A DNA stretch of 64,000 nt from Paenibacillus lupini (GTDB lineage: Bacteria; Bacillota; Bacilli; Paenibacillales; Paenibacillaceae): assembly GCF_011761355.1 (NCBI RefSeq), contig NZ_JAASRW010000006.1, forward strand, positions 310,001-374,000. The letters run 5' to 3'. The notes below the pieces were generated by a model. That model ran no database searches and was not told the origin of the DNA. It saw nothing but the letters and a program-made list of their open reading frames with translations. Positions 10,101 through 17,355 of this stretch are shown piece by piece (the stretch's first letter is position 1; each line of letters opens with the position of its first letter). The translations under genes and the position numbers were made by a program.

Positions 10101-13100
10101 TTGCCATAGTCCTCTGCCGTCATTGCTTTCTCCCCGGCAGGAGCTACTTCCTTCGGAGGCTCAACATCCGCAGCGTTGCGGAAGCCCAAAAGACCTTCCT
10201 TATTTGCTCCGTCATATTTGAAACCACGGAAGAAGGAAACATCCATTTTGTCATTTGTAGGATCTTTTACTTTTACAGACAATACCGGGTTCCGGTCTAC
10301 TCCAGTTCCTACGTCAGCAGGAGACACGAGCTCCGGCTTGAGCGGATTCTCGTCCGGTACAGAGAACTTAACTTCCTTCTCCGCCACATTGCCAACTTTA
10401 TCTACTGCCTGGATTTTGAATACATGCTCTCCACCCGTCAAATCCTTGGAGGATGTTGCGTAAGGGAGCGTAATTGGCGTTTCATCCAACCAACCCTTTA
10501 CGTTGTCCAAGCCGGATAAAGCATCCTGTACAGTCGCATCAATTGTGAATGGACCACGGTATTCTTTACCTTCATCTAGGGAAGATGTAATTACCGGTGC
10601 CGTATTATCCACTTTCACAATAGCTGTTTTCTCACCAGCCACTGAATGACTGACTTTAACGGTGTGTTCACCATCCGACAGCTTAGTCGTATCAAGAGCA
10701 TAAGCCTTGGATGCAAGCAGCTCATCCGAAATATTGAAGTTGAAGTCTACAACTGGATTTTTACCGGCACTGTCACCCATAGGGATAACCGTATCGCGGT
10801 TTTTGTAACGCTCGTCGAAAATTTCTGTTCCGTCTGCAAATACCAGTCTTACATTACGGACAGTGAAATCATCTTTATTCTCTTCCGCACGGTCATCAAA
10901 TGGCGAAGCCTTTGTACCCGCTCGGATGGAGATAATATTGCTTCCGCCTTTTAGACGTTCCGATGCAATTGGTACAGTCAATGTCGTATAGCTGTTGATT
11001 GGATCCAAGAAGATCGAGAGGATTTCGTCGCCCATCGTAACGCCGTTCTTAAAGTAATAATTGACGCCATTCGCTTCATAAGCGAAATACGCATCCTGCT
11101 CAACTGCAGCGTAAGTTCCATCTGTCGCTTCTGTTTGATCAATGGACAGATGAAGCTCAGAAGCAGGTGCACTCTCTGCAGTCGCTTTTACTACCTTAAC
11201 TCCCGCAAGGAAGTCCCCGTCCTTCACATTCAGGCGCAGCGGCGAATGATCCGTATTCCCCTTCACCTGAGTGCGGTACTTATCTGATGTTACTTCATTC
11301 TGGCCGTCGGAGATGACGTAATAATACTCTATGTAATCACGGCCGATCAGCTCTGGGGAGTAGATCGTGTAGTGATACAGCGTATCGTCAAAGCTTTCTG
11401 TCAAGTAGCGCTTCGTATATTGCTCATCAAGGTTGCTTTTATAATACAGAGCTACCGATTTCACATTATTCTCGTCATGCGCTTCCGCTGTAATCGAGAG
11501 GTTTTGAGCTTTATCGATTTCAGGTGTATTCGTTAAATCCTTATAAGTAGGAGCCGCTGAATCCACTGGTATCTTAACCGTAATTTGCGGTACTTGAACC
11601 GGTGCTACAGAACCCGGGGTAGCTGCTTCTGTGCCGGCGCTGTATTTGATCATCTGCGTGCTGCCAGCGGGCGCATATTTATAGAAAATACCTTTGTTCG
11701 CAACAGTCTCTGCGTCCGTGTCGTAATAACCGGCCGAGATCTCTGTCTTTGTATTGGTTGCGATAACAATCCCGCGACCTCCGCCGTTTGCCATACCGTC
11801 GCTGTAGATCTTGACGATATCGGTGCCCTCTACCAGATTGGTGCCGTAGAGAGCGTTGAAGTCAGCGACAGTTTGTTGCTTATTCTGGCTGTTAATAATC
11901 CAGAACACCAACGTTTTTTTCGAAGGAATCAATACTTCCTCTGGAGTTGATGGCCAAATGACATCAGCATCCGGTCCCGAGGCCGTATATCGGTATTGAA
12001 TTTTGTAGTCTTTGAAGTTAATGCTTTTATCTGTATTGTTGTAGATCTCGACAAACTCATAGCCATCCGCAGAGCCTACGTTTGTGGAATCCGGAACAAT
12101 TTCCGTTACCATCAGTGGCGGAAGCTTATTAAAGTCAACATTGCCAAGCTCGATTGTTACGGTGAAATTGTTTGATTTTACCGTATCGGTTCCATCATTA
12201 GCTTGAATGTAATACTGCACCTCTGAATCGGTGAAAGCTACCCTCGGAATGATAGCCGTGAACACATCGTTGTCTCCGGCTGTCATTGGAACGGAAGTGT
12301 AGTCCGCCGCATCGCCAATTTTGTAGAATAAGGATGCTGTAACCGTTCCGCTGTCCGGATCCGTAATCGTTGCTTGCACGGTCAGATCGTTATCAATGCT
12401 GCCGGATGCAGGAGGCGTATGCGTGATGACAGGCAGTTCATTAAAGGCTGGAGCCGGCTGCTGCGGAAATAGAGCTATTTCGACAGTACCAGGAGTTGCT
12501 GCATTGACACCTGCGTTAGACAGCTTCATCTTGTTGGTGCCATCTACCGGATATTGATAGAAAATCCCCTTGTTCACAACGGTCTGAGCGTCGGTCTCGT
12601 AGAACGCTTCGGCAATTTCCTTGCCCGTCTTCGATGCGATGACGATCTTGCGCTGGCCGCCGTTCGCCATCCCGTCGCCACCATCAATGCGGAACAGGTT
12701 TGTATTTTCTACAAGGGACGTTTGATAGTTGGCGTTAAAATCTTCTGCTTTCAGATCTTTATTAGCACCATTCATTACCCAGAATACAACATTGCTAAGA
12801 GGAGGAATAACCGCCGAGCTTGGCAGCTCCCATACTCCGTCTGGTTTTGTTGAATCCGTATAACGATAGAGAAGCTTGTAATCACTAAGTGAAATTGGAG
12901 AAGTCGTATTGTTATACAACTCTACAAATTCATAGGCATCCCAGTCTTTTCCACTCACGTTTATGTTTGTTGAATCTGGTACAATCTCCGTAACGAGAAG
13001 TCCGGGCACTTTTGTAAAATCAAAATTATGTTGTTCAATAGCCACTGTATAGGTGGACGACTTAACATGATTTATGGCATCCGCTGCTTCAATATAATAC

Positions 13101-13981
13101 TGCAGCTCGGTTGTGGTAAGAGAAGCTTTTGGAATAACAACATTGAAGGTCGAGCCCTCCGTATTGGTCATCGGTACAGATGTAAATGCAGCATCCGACG
13201 GATTTTTAAAATAAACAGACGCCGTTGCCGTATCGTCCGCATCGGTGATTTCCGCGGAAATGGTCAGATCTTGTTCACTATCGCCCTCTGTTACCGGTGT
13301 ATGGTTGATAACAGGAGCCTGATTAACCGGACCTTCCGGGAATTGATAGTGAACAGTAGGGATTTGTCCTTCGGCCAATGTTCCAGGAGTCGGAGCAGAT
13401 TTAATCGCTAATTTATCGGTTTGTGCACCACCTGATGCTGGCAGCATGTAGTGGACGCCGAGACCTTCCCCAATTTCCGTTGACGCCGTATAGCCAGATT
13501 TTGAGATTTCAAAGCCTTGGCTGTTCTTAATGACAACCGTACGATCAGCCGAGTTAGAGAATCCGCCAAACTTTGTGCCTGCAAACTGGACGATTTGGTC
13601 ATCCGTTAAGCCTACACCATAGTTGGCATTAAATTCTTCAGGAGTTTTGTTTGAATTATTGTACCAGAACACCATGACCTGCTCTGGATCAAGAGTTTTA
13701 TCTGCAAAAGTTAAAGTTAAATCCGGGGAAGCTACTGGATTCGGATACCTGTACAGAAACGTGTACTCGTTCAATTGAATCGTTTTATTCGAGTTGTTGT
13801 ACACTTCAAAAAACTCATAGTCATCCGCATCTTTTACATTAGGATGTATTTCAGAGACAAACAGCTCCGGTACGGTATTCTCTTCTGCCGCAGCAGCGAC
13901 ACCAATCGATGACAGCATGCTCATCAGCAAGCTGGCTAATAGAACGCTAGAGATCCATTTCTTGTATCTCTTGCTTAACAT
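7145..13981 (-). CDS. Giant SLH-anchored metallophosphoesterase with three lamin-tail domains
   Basis: A 2,278-residue surface protein. In order: signal peptide; three related lamin-tail domains (starting at about residues 40, 325 and 625; VPELFVSEI, VPGLLVTEIVPDS, LPPLMVTEIVPDS), each followed by an Ig-like segment; Ig-like domains with a DNTAPVI motif; the metallophosphoesterase core (about 1430-1690) with WMSDTQYYS, IHTGDIVDEAD, AGNHDVDH, NFHEF and LSGHYHDS; a fibronectin III domain; a linker domain; and three C-terminal SLH repeats for wall attachment. The lamin-tail fold occurs with secreted nucleases and phosphoesterases. ATG 13981 is preferred because the upstream GTG (13993) abuts the ribosome site. 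It is preceded 39 bp upstream by a HupE-type gene and probably shares its transcript. Substrate unknown; phosphate scavenging or extracellular DNA/nucleotide turnover is plausible. Confidence 0.9.
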   Translation of the reverse strand: MLSKRYKKWISSVLLASLLMSMLSSIGVAAAAEENTVPELFVSEIHPNVKDADDYEFFEVYNNSNKTIQLNEYTFLYRYPNPVASPDLTLTFADKTLDPEQVMVFWYNNSNKTPEEFNANYGVGLTDDQIVQFAGTKFGGFSNSADRTVVIKNSQGFEISKSGYTASTEIGEGLGVHYMLPASGGAQTDKLAIKSAPTPGTLAEGQIPTVHYQFPEGPVNQAPVINHTPVTEGDSEQDLTISAEITDADDTATASVYFKNPSDAAFTSVPMTNTEGSTFNVVIPKASLTTTELQYYIEAADAINHVKSSTYTVAIEQHNFDFTKVPGLLVTEIVPDSTNINVSGKDWDAYEFVELYNNTTSPISLSDYKLLYRYTDSTKPDGVWELPSSAVIPPLSNVVFWVMNGANKDLKAEDFNANYQTSLVENTNLFRIDGGDGMANGGQRKIVIASKTGKEIAEAFYETDAQTVVNKGIFYQYPVDGTNKMKLSNAGVNAATPGTVEIALFPQQPAPAFNELPVITHTPPASGSIDNDLTVQATITDPDSGTVTASLFYKIGDAADYTSVPMTAGDNDVFTAIIPRVAFTDSEVQYYIQANDGTDTVKSNNFTVTIELGNVDFNKLPPLMVTEIVPDSTNVGSADGYEFVEIYNNTDKSINFKDYKIQYRYTASGPDADVIWPSTPEEVLIPSKKTLVFWIINSQNKQQTVADFNALYGTNLVEGTDIVKIYSDGMANGGGRGIVIATNTKTEISAGYYDTDAETVANKGIFYKYAPAGSTQMIKYSAGTEAATPGSVAPVQVPQITVKIPVDSAAPTYKDLTNTPEIDKAQNLSITAEAHDENNVKSVALYYKSNLDEQYTKRYLTESFDDTLYHYTIYSPELIGRDYIEYYYVISDGQNEVTSDKYRTQVKGNTDHSPLRLNVKDGDFLAGVKVVKATAESAPASELHLSIDQTEATDGTYAAVEQDAYFAYEANGVNYYFKNGVTMGDEILSIFLDPINSYTTLTVPIASERLKGGSNIISIRAGTKASPFDDRAEENKDDFTVRNVRLVFADGTEIFDERYKNRDTVIPMGDSAGKNPVVDFNFNISDELLASKAYALDTTKLSDGEHTVKVSHSVAGEKTAIVKVDNTAPVITSSLDEGKEYRGPFTIDATVQDALSGLDNVKGWLDETPITLPYATSSKDLTGGEHVFKIQAVDKVGNVAEKEVKFSVPDENPLKPELVSPADVGTGVDRNPVLSVKVKDPTNDKMDVSFFRGFKYDGANKEGLLGFRNAADVEPPKEVAPAGEKAMTAEDYGKISAVDGEYLTDDSTEQFPYQRFQVQLDPSVKATDQIELSWKGNSLEGRKVSMYVWSPSEKKWISVDSTVAGAEDFTLGAWVTAGEYADNQTLQVMVQDELPAAQADQEDQEGQENYDFSFAWMSDTQYYSESYPNIYENIVDWIAANKEKDKIKYVIHTGDIVDEADKEIQWQRADKDMKVLEDANIPYGVLAGNHDVDHQLGAYDYYWNYFGADRFEDQPTYGGSLDNNRGHYDLISSNGNDFIMVYMGWGVRDSDIDWMNEVLAKYPNRKAILNFHEFLLVSGNRAPIADKIFEEVVQKNKNVFAVLSGHYHDSKLLVSEIDDNGDGVNDRKVYQMLSDYQGGPEGGQGYIKLLQFDIANDKMYVKTYSPYMDDYNFYDPSDTTKQEEFAIDIDLSPQVKRVATDYMGVNVYSDQPIGKVEQVASGEQASTSWSGLNANTKYQWYAAAEDAYTGKALSDIWSFTTGTAATDQSAPTWTNGRSLSVSDVSKTSLKLTWTGAADDVGVTQYKVYKNNVELATVAGTSYEVTGLTADTSYTFKVEAGDASGKWSTDGPSATGKTTSDTGTNPPVETPGGGSGNNGQTPVKTANGVSVQGTTSGSTLTAPDKLLNQAIAMIAGQSGQTIEIKTDSTQAVSAELPARVLLDALKQAPNLTISVKIGDASYNLPISALSLPSTIGTDASLIITINPVDSTLSTTMKDKATKAGVKLIGTPVEFGVFLQSNGNKQEIHDFGTTYVSRTIDINQSLDASQSIALMYNEATGEFTFVPATFKTENGHTIVTIKRTGNSVYAVAQLSKTFSDLNNHWAKTDVELMASKLIVKGISNDKFAPNAVVTRAEFAAMVVRALGISEDQAAASFKDVSSKDWFAGAVGAAVKAGIVKGYEGNSFKPNASITREEMAVMISRALTFTGKQPAGSGTELLNAFKDKASIEDWAKIAVAQAVDAKIIEGTTGGNFAPDSKATRAEAAVMLKRLLEFVDFI

Positions 13982-14020
13982 AATAGGAAACACTTCCTTC
14001 TGATTGAATATAAAGCCGGA

Positions 14021-15205
14021 TTACATTTTAAAATCTGAAATAAGACGTTCGATGAGCCAATAAAGTCCCATCAAGCCCACTAGGGATGAGGTTCCGTATG
14101 CCCACCATGTTTGGCGGTTGCCGGTCATCACCTTTCGGATCAGCCAGAGAACCGGGATGACAATTGCCAGAACCGCAAGCTGTCCAATCTCTACTCCGAG
14201 ATTGAAGGAGAAGAGCGGCAGAGCAATATTGCCCGACATCGTCCCATGCAGGATTTCAGCAAAACCGAATCCATGCACCATGCCGAACAGAACAGTGACA
14301 GCTAGTCGCTTTTTCTCGGTATTCGCGCCATCTTTTTTGCGTAAAATATTCTCAAAGGCTACGAATACGATGCTTAATGCAATAAGAGGCTCTACAATAA
14401 GCGGTGATAACGACGCCAGGTCTAGCGCAGATAATACGAGTGTAATGCTGTGTCCGATCGTAAAAGCTGAGATCAGCTTCAGCATCGTCCAGCCACTTGC
14501 ACCTGCTGCAAGGATAAGACCACATAAGAACAGCAAATGGTCAGCACCTGACCAGATATGCTCCATGCCCATTGTGGTGTACTCTTTCAGTACGCTTGTC
14601 CAAGAAGATGAAGTTGTAATAGGCTTCTGTTCCGAATCGCCAGCTGCTGCTGTATCCGTTGTACCGACGTCCGCACCATGATAGCCCTCCATCTGAAGGA
14701 TATTGTTCGAGCTGTTGATGACTTGCACGATTGACTGCTGCCCCATTCGGATGGTGGCATAGCTGCGGTGATCGGGGTTCGTACCGTCATAAAAATTATA
14801 TTGAACCATGTACCGGTCGACTGGTTCTCCGAAATCATAGTTGATGTCGATCTCGATCATCGGCATTTTTGCTTTTTCCGTCTTTTTCGCTACGAGTACT
14901 GTTCCAGTGCCAACCTTGCTGTTGCCCGTGACGATGAGTCGGTCATGAACTAGCGCGGTCAGAATCTCATGACTGCCTGCAAACTCACTTTCCGAAATTT
15001 TACCGTCCCCGTCCTGATCAATCGCAGGTAGCGCTTCGATAAGCTCCTTCTCCAACAGGAACACGTTATATTCCAGGCTTTTGTCCTTAACGGTAATATC
15101 CGAGAACCCCGTTGAACTAAAATGTGCTTCAGCCGTCCCACCAAGTATGGTGAAAAACACCCAAATGGCAGCCAGCATTGCCCCTGCTTGTACGCGAATT
15201 TTCAC
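14021..15205 (-). CDS. HupE/UreJ-type membrane protein with an extracellular EF-hand
   Basis: A 394-residue protein: signal peptide, an extracytoplasmic domain (about 30-200) and a C-terminal membrane domain (about 215-394) of the HupE/UreJ_2 type. The extracytoplasmic part contains a canonical EF-hand loop, DQDGDGKISESE, predicted to bind calcium. The membrane part has the family's conserved polar residues: HIWSGADHLLFL, FTIGHSITLVLSAL, VEPLIALSIVFVA, FGMVHGFGFAEIL and FNLGVEIGQ. Relatives in hydrogenase and urease clusters are thought to move nickel or other metals. Here the partner is a two-metal phosphoesterase gene immediately downstream, so metal handling for that enzyme is a reasonable inference but unproved. 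The start is GTG 15205 after GGGAG. Confidence 0.82.
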   Translation of the reverse strand: MKIRVQAGAMLAAIWVFFTILGGTAEAHFSSTGFSDITVKDKSLEYNVFLLEKELIEALPAIDQDGDGKISESEFAGSHEILTALVHDRLIVTGNSKVGTGTVLVAKKTEKAKMPMIEIDINYDFGEPVDRYMVQYNFYDGTNPDHRSYATIRMGQQSIVQVINSSNNILQMEGYHGADVGTTDTAAAGDSEQKPITTSSSWTSVLKEYTTMGMEHIWSGADHLLFLCGLILAAGASGWTMLKLISAFTIGHSITLVLSALDLASLSPLIVEPLIALSIVFVAFENILRKKDGANTEKKRLAVTVLFGMVHGFGFAEILHGTMSGNIALPLFSFNLGVEIGQLAVLAIVIPVLWLIRKVMTGNRQTWWAYGTSSLVGLMGLYWLIERLISDFKM

Positions 15206-15255
15206 TTATGTCTCCCTTCTCCCTATTCTCTGGTTTCGTTCTCTCTATCTAACAA

Positions 15256-15302
15256 ATGACAAGTCATACCTAGTAATTATAGAGTTCTATTGTTTATAGA
15301 AC
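15256..15302 (-). promoter_or_regulatory. Candidate promoter/operator region for the HupE-phosphoesterase operon
   Basis: On the minus strand a TATAAT hexamer (15276-15281) lies 70 bp before the GTG start. Immediately upstream is a perfect 7-bp inverted repeat, GTTCTAT-N5-ATAGAAC (15284-15302), where a -35 would be expected. Just downstream is ATGACAAGTCAT (15256-15267). No good -35 hexamer is present, so activator or repressor control is likely. The regulator is unknown. Confidence 0.45.
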
Positions 15303-15346
15303 GTAAATCATAGATTAAGAGATTGTTGAGATTAGTGAAAGAAGAT

Positions 15347-15373
15347 GAAAAAAAGCCCCCTTGGCAGGGAGCT
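15347..15373 (-). terminator. Terminator-like hairpin in front of the HupE gene
   Basis: Minus-strand AGCTCCCT-GCCA-AGGGGGCT (8 bp with one wobble pair) is followed by seven T residues. It lies 149 bp upstream of the HupE start, between the hairpin array and the presumed promoter. It could end transcription leaving the array, or act as a leader attenuator if a promoter lies further upstream. Confidence 0.55.
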
Positions 15374-15422
15374 CAGTCCTTCACAGTTGCTAGACTGCTC
15401 AAGTTAGGACAGTTTGGACCAG

Positions 15423-16033
15423 CTGTTAGGCTGTTTTCAGCCTTTCACACTTGGTTTCGTGGCTTTAACAGTGCTGTAAGGCTGTTTTCGGCCTTTTAGT
15501 TGCCAATCTGCTCAAGCTAGGATGGTTTGAATCAGCTGTTAGGCTGTTTTCAGCCTTTCACACTTAGATTCGCAGCTTCAACGGCCCTGTAAGGCTGTTT
15601 TCGGCCTTTCACTCAGCTGTTAGACGCCTTCGCATCTTACACTCTATGTTACTCGGGCGATAACCCAACTGTTAGACGCCTTTGAAGCTTACAGCGACCC
15701 TGACTAGCTAATTCTTCCCCTCTTATCCCGCTGTTAGATTCCTTTGGCGTTTACAATCTAAGTTACTCCGGCGGTAACCCAACTGTTAGACGCCTTTGGA
15801 GCTTACAGCGACCCTAACTAGCTAATTCTCCCCCTCTTATCCCGCTGTTAGATTCCTTTGGCGTTTACAATCAAGTTACTCGGGCAATAACCAACTGTTA
15901 AACGCCTTTGGAGCTTACAACGACCCTAACTAGCTAGTTCTCCCCCTCTTATCCCGCTGATTAGATGCTTTCGCATCTTATAAACAAAGTTACTCTCGCG
16001 ATAATCCATCTGTTAGACGCTTTTGGAGCTTAC
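15423..16033. repeat. Array of about twelve CTGTTAG hairpins with alternating 51/62-bp spacing
   Basis: A non-coding array between ald and the HupE gene. Elements begin with CTGTTAG or CTGTAAG at 15423, 15474, 15536, 15587, 15617, 15669, 15731, 15783, 15845, 15895, 15957 (CTGATTAG) and 16010. Each is a short hairpin that ends in TTACA, TTTCA or similar (for example AGGCTG-TTTT-CAGCCT, and TTAGATGC-TTTC-GCATCTTA). Spacings are 51, 62, 51, 30, 52, 62, 52, 62, 50, 62 and 53, so the real unit is a pair of hairpins of about 113 bp. The first four elements form one sequence subtype and the last eight another. No ORF with a ribosome site is seen. Confidence 0.85.
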
Positions 16034-16054
16034 ACCGACGTGCGCTCACCATTC

Positions 16055-16108
16055 ACAACAAAATAAATAAGCCCCGCAAGGCTGCAACCAGCCTTGCGGG
16101 GCTTATTT
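16055..16108 (-). terminator. Rho-independent terminator of ald
   Basis: A perfect 20-bp inverted repeat (16065-16084 and 16089-16108, 4-nt loop) contains AAGCCCCGCAAGGCTG and its complement. On the minus strand it is followed by ATTTTGTTG. The first stem base overlaps the last base of the ald stop codon. Confidence 0.9.
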
Positions 16109-17235
16109 CAAGCAATCGATGAATTCAACACTTCGCGCACGTTGGTGTAGTCCATTTGATGTGCAGCGGCGACGGCTTCATGGGTGATGAAGCCAGCCAT
16201 CGCGTTGACACCTCGGCGGATCGGCTCGCTGGCAGCGAGCGTCTCGCGGACGCCACGGTCGGCGAGCGCAAGTGCATAAGGCAGCGTCGCGTTGGTTAAT
16301 GCCGCTGTGGCTGTATACGGCACGGCACCTGGCATGTTGGCCACAGCATAATGCAGGACGCCAAACTTTTCGAATACCGGCTCAGCATGCGTCGTGATTC
16401 GATCAATCGTCTCAACACTGCCGCCCTGATCAATCGCGACATCTACAATAACTGAGCCGGCTGGCATCGAGCGGACCATATCTTCCGTTACGAGCTTTGG
16501 AGCTCGGGCGCCGGGAATAAGTACTGCTCCAATGACCAAATCCGACTCTGCTACGGCTTCCGCGATTTGCCTAGAATTAGAAGCTAGAGTCTGCACCCGT
16601 CCGCCGAACCGATCTTCAAGCGCCCGCAGCCTGTCGGCATCTCGGTCAATAATAGACACGTCGGCTCCAAGTCCCAACGCAATTTGGGCTGCACCCGTGC
16701 CAACCACGCCACCTCCGATAATGGTCACGCGTCCTTTTTTCACACCGGGCACACCACCAAGCAGAATCCCCCGTCCACCATGTGCTTTCTCCAGAAACTG
16801 TGCGCCAACCTGTGCCGCCATCCTGCCGGCAATATCGCTCATTGGGGTAAGCAGCGGCAGTTGACCATTTGCCAATTGTACCGTTTCGTAGGCAATCGCC
16901 GTTACCTTTTGCCGTGCCAACGCTTCTGTCAACTCCAGCTCCGCAGCAAGATGCAGATAAGTGAAGAGCACCAGCCCTTCACGGAAATACATATACTCTT
17001 CCTTGAGCGGCTCCTTTACTTTTACAACAAGATCCCTTGACCAAGCTCCCTCTGCATCTGGGACAAGAACCGCACCTGCTGCCCGGTACTCTTCATCCAG
17101 TAATCCGGAAGCAGCCCCGGCTCCGGTCTCCACAAAAACGCTATGCCCATGCCTGACAAGCTCATGTACACCACCGGGTGTTAAGGCTACTCGATGCTCC
17201 GATCCTTTTCTCTCTTTTGGAACGCCTATCTCCAT
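16108..17235 (-). CDS. ald: Alanine dehydrogenase
   Basis: A 375-residue NAD-dependent L-alanine dehydrogenase, which interconverts L-alanine with pyruvate and ammonia. The N-terminal signature MEIGVPKERKGSEHRVALTP holds the substrate-binding Arg and the region after it the catalytic Lys (VVKVKEP). The substrate-pocket His is in TYLHLAAE, the Rossmann loop is IGGGVVGTGAAQIALGLGA with VSIIDRD after it, and VDVAIDQGG is the family C-terminal motif. The start is ATG 17235 after AAAGGGAGGGAG. It is divergent from the PucR-type regulator, 120 bp apart, which suggests shared control with the pyrimidine-degradation operon and nitrogen recycling from amino-acid products. It has its own strong terminator. 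Confidence 0.95.
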   Translation of the reverse strand: MEIGVPKERKGSEHRVALTPGGVHELVRHGHSVFVETGAGAASGLLDEEYRAAGAVLVPDAEGAWSRDLVVKVKEPLKEEYMYFREGLVLFTYLHLAAELELTEALARQKVTAIAYETVQLANGQLPLLTPMSDIAGRMAAQVGAQFLEKAHGGRGILLGGVPGVKKGRVTIIGGGVVGTGAAQIALGLGADVSIIDRDADRLRALEDRFGGRVQTLASNSRQIAEAVAESDLVIGAVLIPGARAPKLVTEDMVRSMPAGSVIVDVAIDQGGSVETIDRITTHAEPVFEKFGVLHYAVANMPGAVPYTATAALTNATLPYALALADRGVRETLAASEPIRRGVNAMAGFITHEAVAAAHQMDYTNVREVLNSSIA

Positions 17236-17281
17236 ATACGCTCCCTCCCTTTCTCCTATCCCTCTCTACGCCGCACGAACA

Positions 17282-17311
17282 TTGCCTATGAAATCTATCC
17301 TCTTGTATAAT
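17282..17311 (+). promoter_or_regulatory. Sigma-A-type promoter for the PucR-type regulator gene
   Basis: TTGCCT (17282-17287), an 18-bp spacer and a perfect TATAAT (17306-17311) lie 44 bp before the ATG at 17356. It is the only good promoter pair in the 120-bp divergent region shared with ald. Confidence 0.65.
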
Positions 17312-17355
17312 GAAGGAAAACTAGATTCCCCCACTATTCCACGCTAGGGCGGTGA

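Noticed and set aside
15423..16033. CRISPR array at the twelve-element repeat
   Set aside because: Inter-element sequence is itself repeated and spacing alternates 51/62 bp; repeats are short and diverged, and no cas genes are seen.
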